Assembly (NCBI GenBank): GCA_024276775.1
Contig: JAJRWO010000322.1
Coordinates: 1 to 6,371 of the forward strand
Direction: 5' to 3'
DNA length: 6,371 nucleotides
Source of the DNA: Gammaproteobacteria bacterium
Lineage (GTDB): Bacteria; Pseudomonadota; Gammaproteobacteria; Tenderiales; Tenderiaceae
Notes under the pieces: model-generated
Databases searched by the model: none
The model's input: the letters and a program-made list of their open reading frames with translations, nothing else
Told to the model about the DNA's origin: nothing
Part shown: positions 1 to 5,954 of the stretch, piece by piece
Position numbering within the stretch: the stretch's first letter is position 1
How the letters are laid out: every line of letters starts with the position of its first letter
Program-made: the position numbers and the translations under genes

Positions 1-167
1 AATGTGACGTATAGCTCTTCAAAGGCATCGGAAATATATTTAAGAAAGATTAAGCCGAGAAGTACGTGCTTGTATTCGGCCGCGTCTATGTTTTTTCTGA
101 GCTTATCAGCCGATTTCCACAGTTGTTTTTCCAGTGGTTCTTCTTGTGCTTCTTTCTTATTCGTCAT
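1..167 (-). CDS. hsdM: Type I restriction-modification DNA methyltransferase subunit HsdM, N-terminal fragment (cut by window edge)
   Basis: Only the first 55 codons are present, read leftward from an ATG at 167-165; the gene continues past base 1. The peptide starts MTNKKEAQEEPLEKQLWKSA and goes on through DKLRKN, DAAEYKHVLLGLIFLKYISD and AFEELY. This is the characteristic helical N-terminal domain of HsdM (the HsdM_N region), which precedes the N6-adenine methyltransferase domain and contacts the specificity subunit. The start is supported by GGAGA (minus strand, 176-172) four to five bases upstream. By family knowledge HsdM works with HsdS, and with HsdR for cleavage, to methylate adenines in a bipartite target. 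Neither partner can be seen here; they would be expected to the left. The catalytic motifs (FxGxG, NPPF) also lie outside, so an intact gene cannot be confirmed. Confidence 0.88.
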   Translation of the reverse strand, partial: MTNKKEAQEEPLEKQLWKSADKLRKNIDAAEYKHVLLGLIFLKYISDAFEELYVT

Positions 168-337
168 TGTGTCTCCGTTGGTTTAATTTGCTACTGGCAG
201 GTGATTATTTTGTTATGTTGAACTTACCAACCCAACCTCAATAGCATATTTTTCATTACTATACGAATTCAGGGTTTGCTATATTTATTTTTTTATGGGA
301 AAGCACTGGAATTTGATTGAGTTGTGTCGCTAATTTG
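168..337. other. AT-rich divergent intergenic region between hsdM and the metallopeptidase gene
   Basis: This spacer must hold the promoters of two divergent genes. On the minus strand a weak match, TTGAGG followed after 18 bp by CATAAC, could drive hsdM. On the plus strand AT-rich stretches around 245-296 could supply a -10 for the peptidase gene, but no convincing -35/-10 pair stands out. A short frame opened by ATG at 295 stops after 12 codons and is not a gene. I see no clear operator or controller-protein box for the restriction system. Confidence 0.35.
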
Positions 338-1054
338 ATGGACAATGATGCTATGCCTGCCCTGCCCCCCTACTCCATTCGCGTCAGTTTGCGTGCCAAG
401 CGGTTGCAAATGAAAATTCTGCCGCCGGGAAAAATTGAGGTGGTGGTGCCCAAATACTGTCATCTCAAGCATGTGCCTGCCTTTGTTGCAGAGCACCGTC
501 AGTGGTTGCAGTTTTACTTGGGCAAGATGATCGCTGTCTACGCCGAGCAGCCGTTGTTGCCAACGTCGATTCATTTTCAGGCCATCGATGAGACTTGGCA
601 GGTGGACTATGTAGAGCAGTTACATTGCCAGGTGACGGTGCTGACGACAGACCGATTACAGTTGTGCGGCCCCAGCGCCCCCTTTGCTTGCCAGGCTTTG
701 CTACAGTGGTTGCAACAACGGGCCAGGCAGGTTTTGCCTGACTGGCTGGTGCAGGTTAGTGCTGACATTGGCTTGGGCTTTAATCGGCTTACGGTGCGGG
801 GCCAGAAGACCCGTTGGGGCAGTTGTTCCGCGCAAAAGAATATTAGTCTCAATCGAGCTTTGCTATTTGTCTCGCCGGGGGCCGTGCGCTACCTGATGGT
901 TCATGAGTTGTGTCACACGCTTCACCTGAACCATTCAGCCGCCTACTGGGCCTTAGTGGCGGATAAAATGCCGGAATATGAGGTGTATGAGGCTGAATTA
1001 CGCCAGGCAATGTCTATTATCCCCCTTTGGGCGCAACCGGGTTTTGGTGACTGA
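338..1054 (+). CDS. YgjP-type zinc metallopeptidase (DUF45, SprT/WLM-like; often annotated M48 family)
   Basis: The 238-residue product has the hallmarks of the YgjP/DUF45 metal-dependent peptidase-like family. Near residues 163-175 is the signature TRWGSCS followed by ISLNRALL. The zinc site is HELCH at 189-193 with a third ligand in LNHSAAYW (His199), matching the family pattern HExxH...NHSxxFW. The N-terminal half (IRVSLRAKRLQMKILPPGKI onward) is the usual beta-rich region. There is no signal peptide or membrane segment, so it should be cytoplasmic. Function in this family is poorly defined, and genes of this type are frequently found next to type I restriction loci, as here. The start is uncertain: the frame opens with TTG at 317, has ATG at 338 and 353, and none has a strong ribosome binding site. 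I chose 338 as the first ATG upstream of the conserved region. Confidence 0.85.
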   Translation: MDNDAMPALPPYSIRVSLRAKRLQMKILPPGKIEVVVPKYCHLKHVPAFVAEHRQWLQFYLGKMIAVYAEQPLLPTSIHFQAIDETWQVDYVEQLHCQVTVLTTDRLQLCGPSAPFACQALLQWLQQRARQVLPDWLVQVSADIGLGFNRLTVRGQKTRWGSCSAQKNISLNRALLFVSPGAVRYLMVHELCHTLHLNHSAAYWALVADKMPEYEVYEAELRQAMSIIPLWAQPGFGD

Positions 1055-1095
1055 GCAGGGTTTGGTTATACTCTGGTGCTGGATTGGTTATTAGA

Positions 1096-1107
1096 TATAA
1101 TTATAAT
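1096..1107 (+). promoter_or_regulatory. Two abutting TATAAT hexamers, candidate -10 region for the 51-codon gene
   Basis: TATAAT occurs twice back to back at 1096-1101 and 1102-1107, 37 bp or more upstream of the small membrane-protein gene at 1144. Each is a perfect sigma-70 -10 match. No good -35 hexamer lies 16-18 bp upstream of either, so promoter function is only suggested by the -10 and the position. Confidence 0.35.
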
Positions 1108-1143
1108 TGCTTGTCGTTAATCCTGACAGGCGTTGGAGGATAA

Positions 1144-1299
1144 ATGAACTCAATTATTGCTGAAATTGTAATATTGGCGACGTGTATTGCCTTTGTGGCC
1201 TTTTTGGCCTGGGACGACCGAAAAAATCGTCTTTTGCGCGCAGAAGAAGACAAGCAAAAGACGTTACAGCAGGCCAAGTTTGATTCTCGCCAGAATTAG
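1144..1299 (+). CDS. Small single-pass membrane protein, 51 aa, function unknown
   Basis: An ATG at 1144 is preceded by GGAGGA at 1135-1140, one of the best Shine-Dalgarno sites in the window, with a 3-base gap. The product begins MNSIIAEIVILATCIAFVAF, continues LAWDDRKNRLLRAEEDKQKT and ends in FDSRQN. Residues 4-23 form one hydrophobic helix. The rest is a highly charged, probably helical tail, rich in Arg, Lys, Glu and Gln and likely cytoplasmic by the positive-inside rule. The gene sits 89 bp after the metallopeptidase on the same strand and converges on the EEP gene. I recognise no family. Evidence for coding is the ribosome binding site, a frame with sensible composition and the clear membrane-plus-tail design; shortness is the main reason for doubt. 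Confidence 0.65.
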   Translation: MNSIIAEIVILATCIAFVAFLAWDDRKNRLLRAEEDKQKTLQQAKFDSRQN

Positions 1300-1414
1300 G
1301 AATGAAGATTATGTAGCGTTTTCACATGACTTTCTGACTGAGAAAAACGCAGTGCTGGCCGAGTATTTTCCGATTGAAAACCGTCTAAGAGACGCTGAAG
1401 CAGGGGCCATTCCT
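1300..1414. other. Convergent intergenic stretch, no assigned gene
   Basis: This sits between the ends of the small membrane-protein gene and the leftward EEP gene. The +1 frame relative to the small gene stays open through to a TAG at 1442-1444 and has a coding-like composition (peptide containing VAFSHDFLTEKNAVLAEYF), but it has no start codon with a ribosome binding site and it overlaps the EEP 3' end. An imperfect long-loop inverted repeat (GCGTTTT 1316-1322 with AAAACGC 1344-1350) is also present; its role is unknown. Confidence 0.3.
1377..1394 (-). terminator. Weak candidate intrinsic terminator after the EEP gene
   Basis: Read leftward, CGTCT-CTT-AGACG forms a 5-bp stem with a 3-nt loop about 20 bases past the EEP stop codon. 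One G and then TTTT follow it. The stem is short and the T-run is minimal, so this may be only a partial terminator for the dsbA operon. Confidence 0.3.
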
Positions 1415-2221
1415 TTAACTGCTAATGTGAATGTCTTTTGGTAGTAAAATTTCCATGGCGACGGGCAGATGATCTGAAAGGGCTTCATTAACGACTTTCA
1501 CTTCTTTTACCTGCACGGTTGAGGTGATGAGAATGTGGTCAATATTGCGTGCTGGACGCCAGCTTGGGAAGGTCAACAGGCTTTCTTCAGGCAGACAAAG
1601 GTCGGTTTTGGCAAACAGGCTAACCATTTCCGGGCTTTCAATGGAGCAATTGAAGTCACCCATGACGCAAGCGTGTGGATAATCGTTGACTCGTTCGGCG
1701 ATGAAATCCAGTTGCTGCTGGCGTGCCCGTTTGCCCAAAGCCAGATGTATCATGAACAGTGCCAGGCTGTTGTCACGCTGACCAAAGCGCGTCATTAATG
1801 CGCCCCGCCCAGGCATCATTCCCGGCAGTTTGTATTCGATGGTTTCGCTGGGTTGATACTTACTTAGCATACCGTTGCTGTGCTGGGCCAACTTACCCAG
1901 ATTGCGATTAGTCTGGTTGTACCAGAATGGAAAGCCGCCGTGCTGGGCCAAGTATTCAACCTGGTTGATAAACTGGCTACGCAGGCTACCGCCGTCCGCT
2001 TCTTGCAAACCGACAATGTCGTAGTCGCTGACCAGCCGGGCGATGCGATCCAGGTTATCGAAGCATTGGGAGTGCGGCAAGATATGTTTCCAGCTTTGGG
2101 TCAAATAGTGGCGTTTCCGGGTCGAGGCAATGGCGACCTGAATATTAAAGCTCATTAGCTTGATTTTCCGCCCCGTTTCAATAGTACCTGTTAGATCGGC
2201 GGTGGGTATGAATGCTGGCAT
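1415..2221 (-). CDS. Endonuclease/exonuclease/phosphatase (EEP) family hydrolase
   Basis: The 268-residue product carries the full set of EEP-fold active-site motifs. They are SFN near residue 24 (the Asn that positions metal), QEAD at 73-76 (metal-binding Glu74), MIHLALG with His159, GDFN at 188-191, NIDHI around 227-230, and the terminal SDH at 249-251 followed by LPVAMEI. The substrate cannot be told from sequence: the fold covers DNases, phosphodiesterases and lipid phosphatases. No signal peptide is evident. The frame extends upstream to a GTG at 2254, overlapping the ThDP enzyme gene by 23 bp. I prefer the ATG at 2221, ten bases after that gene's stop, where coupled re-initiation is plausible; neither start has a good Shine-Dalgarno site. 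Genes of this family lie next to dsbA in Pseudomonas-type genomes, so the location is conserved apart from the gene between them. Confidence 0.88.
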   Translation of the reverse strand: MPAFIPTADLTGTIETGRKIKLMSFNIQVAIASTRKRHYLTQSWKHILPHSQCFDNLDRIARLVSDYDIVGLQEADGGSLRSQFINQVEYLAQHGGFPFWYNQTNRNLGKLAQHSNGMLSKYQPSETIEYKLPGMMPGRGALMTRFGQRDNSLALFMIHLALGKRARQQQLDFIAERVNDYPHACVMGDFNCSIESPEMVSLFAKTDLCLPEESLLTFPSWRPARNIDHILITSTVQVKEVKVVNEALSDHLPVAMEILLPKDIHISS

Positions 2222-2231
2222 CAGTGGCAAA

Positions 2232-3866
2232 TTATAATTGAATGACTGTCTCACCTAGTTTGGCGGTCAGTTTCAGATTTTCTGAATAGTCTACCGGGCA
2301 ATCAATGATGCTAACGGTGTCATCAGCCAGGGCCAACGTCAGTGTCGGCAGTAGATCTTCTGTTTTTTCAATACGATAACCTTTCGCCCCAAAGGATTCG
2401 GCATATTTGATTAAGTCAGGGTTATTGAAGTCGACGTGGCTTTTGCGACCATATTGGCTCATCTGCTTCCATTCAATCAGGCCGTAGCCGCCGTCATTCC
2501 AGACCAGGATGACGATGGCGGTGTTGAGTCGCATGGCAGTTTCGATCTCCTGGCTATTCATCAAAAAACCCGCGTCACCCGTCACTGCCACTATCTTTTT
2601 GTTTGGGTAGGCCAGCTTGGCGGCAACGGCCCCGGGGACGGCAATGCCCATGCTGGCGAAACCATTGGAAATGATACAGGTATTGGGTTGCTCACAGCGA
2701 AACATGCGCGCCATCCACATTTTGTGAGCGCCAACATCACAGATGGCAATGTCTTCCAGAGCCATGGCGGTGCGCAGATCCCAGATTAGTTTTTGCGGTT
2801 GCACCGGAAAGACATTGCTGGTGGCGTGTTCGTTCATGTCTTTGATCAGGGCGTTGCGCAGTGGACGTAGCTTTTCTGTTCCCTGCTGGGGTACGGCCTG
2901 CTCGGTGATGCGTTGCAGGCTCTGTTTAATGTCACCGACCACGCCAATCTTGACGCCATAATGGGCATCTACCTCGGCGGGCTGGAAGTCAATATGGATG
3001 ATGAACCTATCCTTGGTTGGGTGCCACAAATAAGGATGGTACTCTACCAAATCGTAACCGACGCAGATGATAACATCGGCCTTATCGAAGCCAATGCCAA
3101 CATAATCCTTGGCTTGTAGCCCGGCGCTGCCCAGACTGGTGGGGTGGCGGAACGGAACAACTCCTTTCGCCATGAAGGTGTTGGTGACCGGGATATTGAG
3201 TTGGACGGCCAATTTGGCCAACTGTTCGGCGGCATCGGCACGGACGACACCATGACCGGCAAGGATAATCGGATGTTTAGCGTTTGAAATCGCCTTGACG
3301 GCGGCGTTAATGCGGTCCTGGGCCGGCGCAGGAATCACTGGATTTTTTGACCACAGTGGTTCGGCATCGATTTCCAGATCGGCGATATTTTCCGGGAATT
3401 CGATGAAACTAGCACCCATTTTCTCCATCTGCGCCTGCTTGAAGGCCTTACGTATAACTTCGGGAATGACCTCTGGCATTAGCAGGCGAGCAGAATATTT
3501 TGTGATCGGCCGAAACATTTCTTCCAGATCAAGCACCTGGTGTGATTCTTTATGCAGACGATGAGTGCCTGCCTGCCCGGCAATGGCCACCAACGGGGCG
3601 TGATCCATGTTGGCATCAGCAACACCGGTGATCAAATTGGTGGCGCCAGGGCCGAGGGTGGAGAGGCAAACGCCAGCACGACCGGTAAGGCGGCCATAGA
3701 CATCGGCCATGAAAGCGGCACCCTGTTCGTGGCGCACAGTAATAAACTTGATATTTGAGTCAAGCAAGGCATCCATCATGGCCAGATTTTCTTCGCCAGG
3801 AATGCCAAAGATGTACTCTACACCTTCGTTTTCCAAACAACGGACGAACAGCTCAGCCGCTTTCAT
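2232..3866 (-). CDS. Thiamine-diphosphate enzyme, acetolactate synthase large-subunit family (AlsS-like)
   Basis: The 544-residue protein has the three-domain layout of acetolactate synthase-type ThDP enzymes. The N-terminal pyrimidine-binding domain has GIPGEENL at 21-28 and the proton-relay Glu47 in RHEQGAAFMA, then STLGPGATNL near 69-78. The central domain spans about 190-320 and contains CVGYDLVEYHP. The C-terminal pyrophosphate domain has GDAGF at 430-434 and Asn457 in VWNDGGYG, which fits the GDG-x(25ish)-N motif with Ala in the third position. The central YDLVEY and C-terminal KYAESFGAKG and DCPVDYSEN segments resemble catabolic AlsS, which condenses two pyruvates to 2-acetolactate, rather than anabolic IlvB. 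No small subunit or acetolactate decarboxylase gene is present. Pyruvate oxidase or a glyoxylate carboligase-like activity cannot be excluded. The gene starts 15 bp after dsbA with no Shine-Dalgarno site, so translation is probably coupled. Confidence 0.85.
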   Translation of the reverse strand: MKAAELFVRCLENEGVEYIFGIPGEENLAMMDALLDSNIKFITVRHEQGAAFMADVYGRLTGRAGVCLSTLGPGATNLITGVADANMDHAPLVAIAGQAGTHRLHKESHQVLDLEEMFRPITKYSARLLMPEVIPEVIRKAFKQAQMEKMGASFIEFPENIADLEIDAEPLWSKNPVIPAPAQDRINAAVKAISNAKHPIILAGHGVVRADAAEQLAKLAVQLNIPVTNTFMAKGVVPFRHPTSLGSAGLQAKDYVGIGFDKADVIICVGYDLVEYHPYLWHPTKDRFIIHIDFQPAEVDAHYGVKIGVVGDIKQSLQRITEQAVPQQGTEKLRPLRNALIKDMNEHATSNVFPVQPQKLIWDLRTAMALEDIAICDVGAHKMWMARMFRCEQPNTCIISNGFASMGIAVPGAVAAKLAYPNKKIVAVTGDAGFLMNSQEIETAMRLNTAIVILVWNDGGYGLIEWKQMSQYGRKSHVDFNNPDLIKYAESFGAKGYRIEKTEDLLPTLTLALADDTVSIIDCPVDYSENLKLTAKLGETVIQL

Positions 3867-3881
3867 GGCAGGGGGCTTAAT

Positions 3882-4505
3882 TTAACTTTCTTGTTTAACC
3901 AGGTTATTGACAACATCCATCATGCCGCGAAAACCATTGCTTTTGCCCGGATCAGTGATGAATTTTCCATTCACAACGATGGATGGGGTGGCTTGTACGC
4001 CATAACGTTTACCCAACTCTGCAGCGCGACGCACCTTGGCTTCTACAGCAAATGAACGAAACGCCTCTTCAAATTTCTTTTGCTCGACACCATGCTCAGC
4101 AAACAAGGCGGCAATTTCGGCCTCAGTGTTCATGCGGCGTTTTTGCAGGTGAACCGCTTCAAAAAATGGCATATGAACCTTGTCCAGAACATCCAGTGCT
4201 TCGGCGGCGTAAAAAGCTCGGGCATACATGGCCAAAGTATCGTTGAAGATAGCAGGTAACTGCACAAATTTGACGTTGGCAGGTTTGTTTTTCAGCCAGC
4301 GTTCCAGGGTAGGTTCAAAACGAAAGCAGTGTGAACAGCCATAGGAAAATATTTCAACCACCTCGACCTCGCCTTCATCGGCAGAAGTGGGTTGAGCGGG
4401 CGTAATCACCAGGTGAGTTGCACCCTCTTGCAGTTGCGCCGCATTGACACTGGGTATGAAAAAAAGGGGTGCCAGCATTAGCAGGGCAAATTTGAAAAAT
4501 TTCAT
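3882..4505 (-). CDS. dsbA: Periplasmic thiol:disulfide oxidoreductase DsbA
   Basis: The 207-residue precursor starts MKFFKFALLMLAPLFFIPSV, a typical Sec signal peptide likely cleaved after residue 22 or 23 (VNA-A-Q). The thioredoxin-fold active site is CSHC at 57-60 within FSYGCSHCFRFEP. The cis-proline loop is ATPS (Pro174), followed by IVVNGKFI. Between them lies the helical insertion expected of DsbA. The only cysteines are the two of the active site. DsbA oxidises paired cysteines in newly exported proteins and is re-oxidised by membrane DsbB, which is not encoded here. The redox motif is CSHC instead of the CPHC of E. coli. AAGGA lies nine bases before the ATG. It is the first gene of a probable three-gene leftward operon. 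Its promoter should lie in 4506-4682, where TACAAT (minus strand, 4549-4544) is a possible -10 without a good -35. Confidence 0.95.
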   Translation of the reverse strand: MKFFKFALLMLAPLFFIPSVNAAQLQEGATHLVITPAQPTSADEGEVEVVEIFSYGCSHCFRFEPTLERWLKNKPANVKFVQLPAIFNDTLAMYARAFYAAEALDVLDKVHMPFFEAVHLQKRRMNTEAEIAALFAEHGVEQKKFEEAFRSFAVEAKVRRAAELGKRYGVQATPSIVVNGKFITDPGKSNGFRGMMDVVNNLVKQES

Positions 4506-4593
4506 CGTACAAAATCCTTTATGTATTGTGCTGAATGAATGGGATTGTAGCTGATTGTCGGTTACTTTTGTATTTTCGACAAGCTCACGGCAC

Positions 4594-4621
4594 TTGCAAT
4601 ATTGTAGCGCTAGAATATATG
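4594..4621 (+). promoter_or_regulatory. Candidate promoter with a palindromic operator in its spacer
   Basis: TTGCAA at 4594-4599 and TATATG at 4616-4621 are 16 bp apart and each matches four of six sigma-70 consensus bases. Most of the spacer and part of the -10 are taken up by a 20-bp near-perfect palindrome at 4599-4618 (ATATTGTAGC / GCTAGAATAT, one mismatched pair, centred on TAGCGCTA). A dimeric regulator bound there would control the rightward CNB-domain gene starting at 4683, and possibly dsbA, whose start is 94 bp away on the other side. The regulator is unknown. Confidence 0.4.
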
Positions 4622-4682
4622 ACCGCTTTATTGTTATTATTGTTTCACTGTTTTACCTTAAAATACTAGGAAGCCTATCCTC

Positions 4683-5171
4683 ATGTCGGTCAAAAAGTTT
4701 GATTTGAAGTCTTTCATGAATCAGCAATATCTGTGTGAGTCTTTGACCATGGCAGAGGTGGAAAAGTTGTTGGAATACACCGAGCTGGTTTCTTACCATA
4801 AAAACGACATTATCGCCGAGGCGGATTCGGTGGGTGATGCGCTGTATTTTGTTGTAAAGGGCGAGGCCGCCTTGTTATTTGATGATCACGGCCATGAGAT
4901 GGCAGTGGGGGCCATGCAGGAAGGTGAGTTAATGGGGGAGATGTCGTTTTTTGATCGTCAGCCACGCATGTTGCAAATACGTGCCACCCGTGCCGAAACT
5001 GATTTATTGCGCCTGTCACGGCCCATGTACGACCGGCTTAGAATCGAACACCCCTATATTGCGGTAAACTTGCTTGAACATGCCATTATCAGTCTTGATC
5101 ATCTAGTGCGGCGATTGAGCACTAAAGAGATCGATTTGTCGCGTTACATCTATGGCCCCGGCAAGCGTTAA
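4683..5171 (+). CDS. Stand-alone cyclic nucleotide-binding domain protein (CRP-type CNB, no DNA-binding domain)
   Basis: The 162-residue product contains one cyclic-nucleotide-binding beta-barrel, about residues 18-115. FVVKGEAALLF (56-66) and GELMGEMSFFDRQPRMLQIR (81-100) are the usual landmarks; the latter is the phosphate-binding cassette, with Glu86 and Arg95 in the positions that normally hold ribose and phosphate. A helix-rich tail of about 45 residues follows, ending in IDLSRYIYGPGKR. It is too short for the winged helix of CRP/FNR regulators (usually about 210 residues or more) and shows no helix-turn-helix. It is therefore more likely a sensor or adaptor that needs a partner. AGGAAG at 4668-4673 lies nine bases before the ATG. 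The gene runs in the same direction as engB, 124 bp upstream of it. The ligand (cAMP, cGMP or none) is not established by sequence. Confidence 0.85.
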   Translation: MSVKKFDLKSFMNQQYLCESLTMAEVEKLLEYTELVSYHKNDIIAEADSVGDALYFVVKGEAALLFDDHGHEMAVGAMQEGELMGEMSFFDRQPRMLQIRATRAETDLLRLSRPMYDRLRIEHPYIAVNLLEHAIISLDHLVRRLSTKEIDLSRYIYGPGKR

Positions 5172-5295
5172 GGGGGGTCGTGCGCGAAGCTCAGTCACTC
5201 ATGGCAGCTCCATTTCGAGTGACTCCAACCCAGAGCCTGAGCCTTCTCGCGAAGCAATCAGTGACTTAATTTCCCTATGTGAGTGGTACAACATT
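5172..5295. repeat. Intergenic region with inverted and direct repeats upstream of engB
   Basis: AGTCACTC at 5193-5200 and GAGTGACT at 5217-5224 are perfect inverted repeats. Inside them ATGG (5201-5204) and CCAT (5210-5213) can pair too, giving a two-part hairpin. CGCGAAGC occurs at 5183-5190 and again at 5248-5255, each followed within a few bases by an AGTCACT/AGTGACT element (5193 and 5260). There is no T-run, so this is not an intrinsic terminator. The frame of engB stays open through here back to an ATG at 5152, but that extension has no family similarity and overlaps the previous gene. The region may act in the engB leader or as a protein-binding site. Confidence 0.4.
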
Positions 5296-5919
5296 ATGAT
5301 GCACCGTGTTTATCAACAGGCGACCTTTATCACGGGTGCCCATAAAATTTCCCAGTTGCCCGCTGACGAGGGCATTGAGGTTGCCTTTGCCGGGCGATCC
5401 AACTCTGGCAAATCCAGTGCCATCAATCGTATTTGCGGACAAAAGTCTCTGGCACGAACCAGTAAAACACCCGGACGCACTCAACAGATCAATTATTTTG
5501 CACTGGACCCCCAGCGCCATATCGTCGATCTGCCCGGCTACGGTTTTGCCAAGGTGTCGAATCGAATGAAAAAGCATTGGCGTGAAGCACTGGGGACCTA
5601 CCTGCAAAAACGGGAGTCTCTCAAAGGGGTCGTTTTAATGATGGATATTCGCCTGCCGCTGAATGATTTTGATCGACAGATGATCGAATGGTGTCAGCAC
5701 AGTGAAATGCCGCTGCATATTTTGTTGACCAAGTCGGACAAGCTGAGCCGTGGTGCTGCTGGCAATGTCTTACAGCAGGTACAGCAGGCTTTATCAGCAG
5801 AGTATAGTGTTAAACGTCATCAGCCTTGGGCTACAGTACAATTGTTTACCGCTCTGAAAGGTATAGGCCTGAAGGACGCCTGGCACAGGCTTGATATCTG
5901 GTTTGAGCTGACAGAATAA
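5296..5919 (+). CDS. engB: Ribosome biogenesis GTP-binding protein EngB (YihA/YsxC)
   Basis: The 207-residue product is a full-length EngB of the TrmE-Era-EngA-EngB-Septin-like GTPase class. The G-motifs appear in order: G1 AGRSNSGKSS at 32-41, the switch I segment ARTSKTPGRTQ with G2 Thr, G3 DLPGYG at 78-83, G4 TKSDK at 145-149 and a G5-like TALKG near 185-189. It is expected to assist late 50S subunit assembly in the cytoplasm and is usually essential. I chose the ATG at 5296, or the adjacent ATG at 5299, because MHRVYQQATF aligns with the N-terminus of E. coli YihA. The frame's upstream ATG at 5152 would add 48 low-complexity residues. The ribosome binding site is weak (GAGTGG at 5281-5286). 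In Pseudomonas-like genomes engB sits between polA and a cytochrome c4/dsbA pair; here cytochrome c4 is absent. Confidence 0.95.
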   Translation: MMHRVYQQATFITGAHKISQLPADEGIEVAFAGRSNSGKSSAINRICGQKSLARTSKTPGRTQQINYFALDPQRHIVDLPGYGFAKVSNRMKKHWREALGTYLQKRESLKGVVLMMDIRLPLNDFDRQMIEWCQHSEMPLHILLTKSDKLSRGAAGNVLQQVQQALSAEYSVKRHQPWATVQLFTALKGIGLKDAWHRLDIWFELTE

Positions 5920-5954
5920 AAAAAGCCCCGGGACCGTTGGAGGAACCCGGGGCT
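5918..5954 (-). terminator. Strong intrinsic terminator of the predicted small RNA
   Basis: AGCCCCGGG and CCCGGGGCT pair perfectly over nine bp around a 13-nt loop (5933-5945). Read leftward the stem runs directly into a T-tract opposite the A-run at 5918-5923, which is a textbook Rho-independent terminator. Read rightward the same hairpin is followed by AAAAGTC and lacks a U-tract, so it is oriented for a minus-strand transcript. The T-tract overlaps the engB stop codon (5917-5919). It may still slow transcription leaving engB. Confidence 0.85.

Noticed and set aside
4..186. Plus-strand 60-codon frame at the left edge
   Set aside because: It is the antisense of the HsdM N-terminus, which has clear family similarity and a ribosome binding site.
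317..337. TTG start for the YgjP-type peptidase
   Set aside because: The seven extra residues are not conserved in the family and the upstream TGGA is a poor ribosome binding site. It remains possible, but ATG 338 was preferred.
1880..2158. Plus-strand open frame of 92 codons inside the EEP gene, and similar frames inside the ThDP gene
   Set aside because: They lie opposite well-supported genes with complete motif sets, have no ribosome binding sites and show no family features.
4640..4664. TTGTTT and TAAAAT as the promoter of the CNB gene
   Set aside because: The spacer is only 13 bp, too short for sigma-70 recognition.
5152..5295. N-terminal extension of engB from the ATG at 5152
   Set aside because: It would add 48 Ser/Pro/Glu-rich residues absent from the EngB family and overlap the CNB gene by 20 bp; the family N-terminus aligns at 5296/5299.
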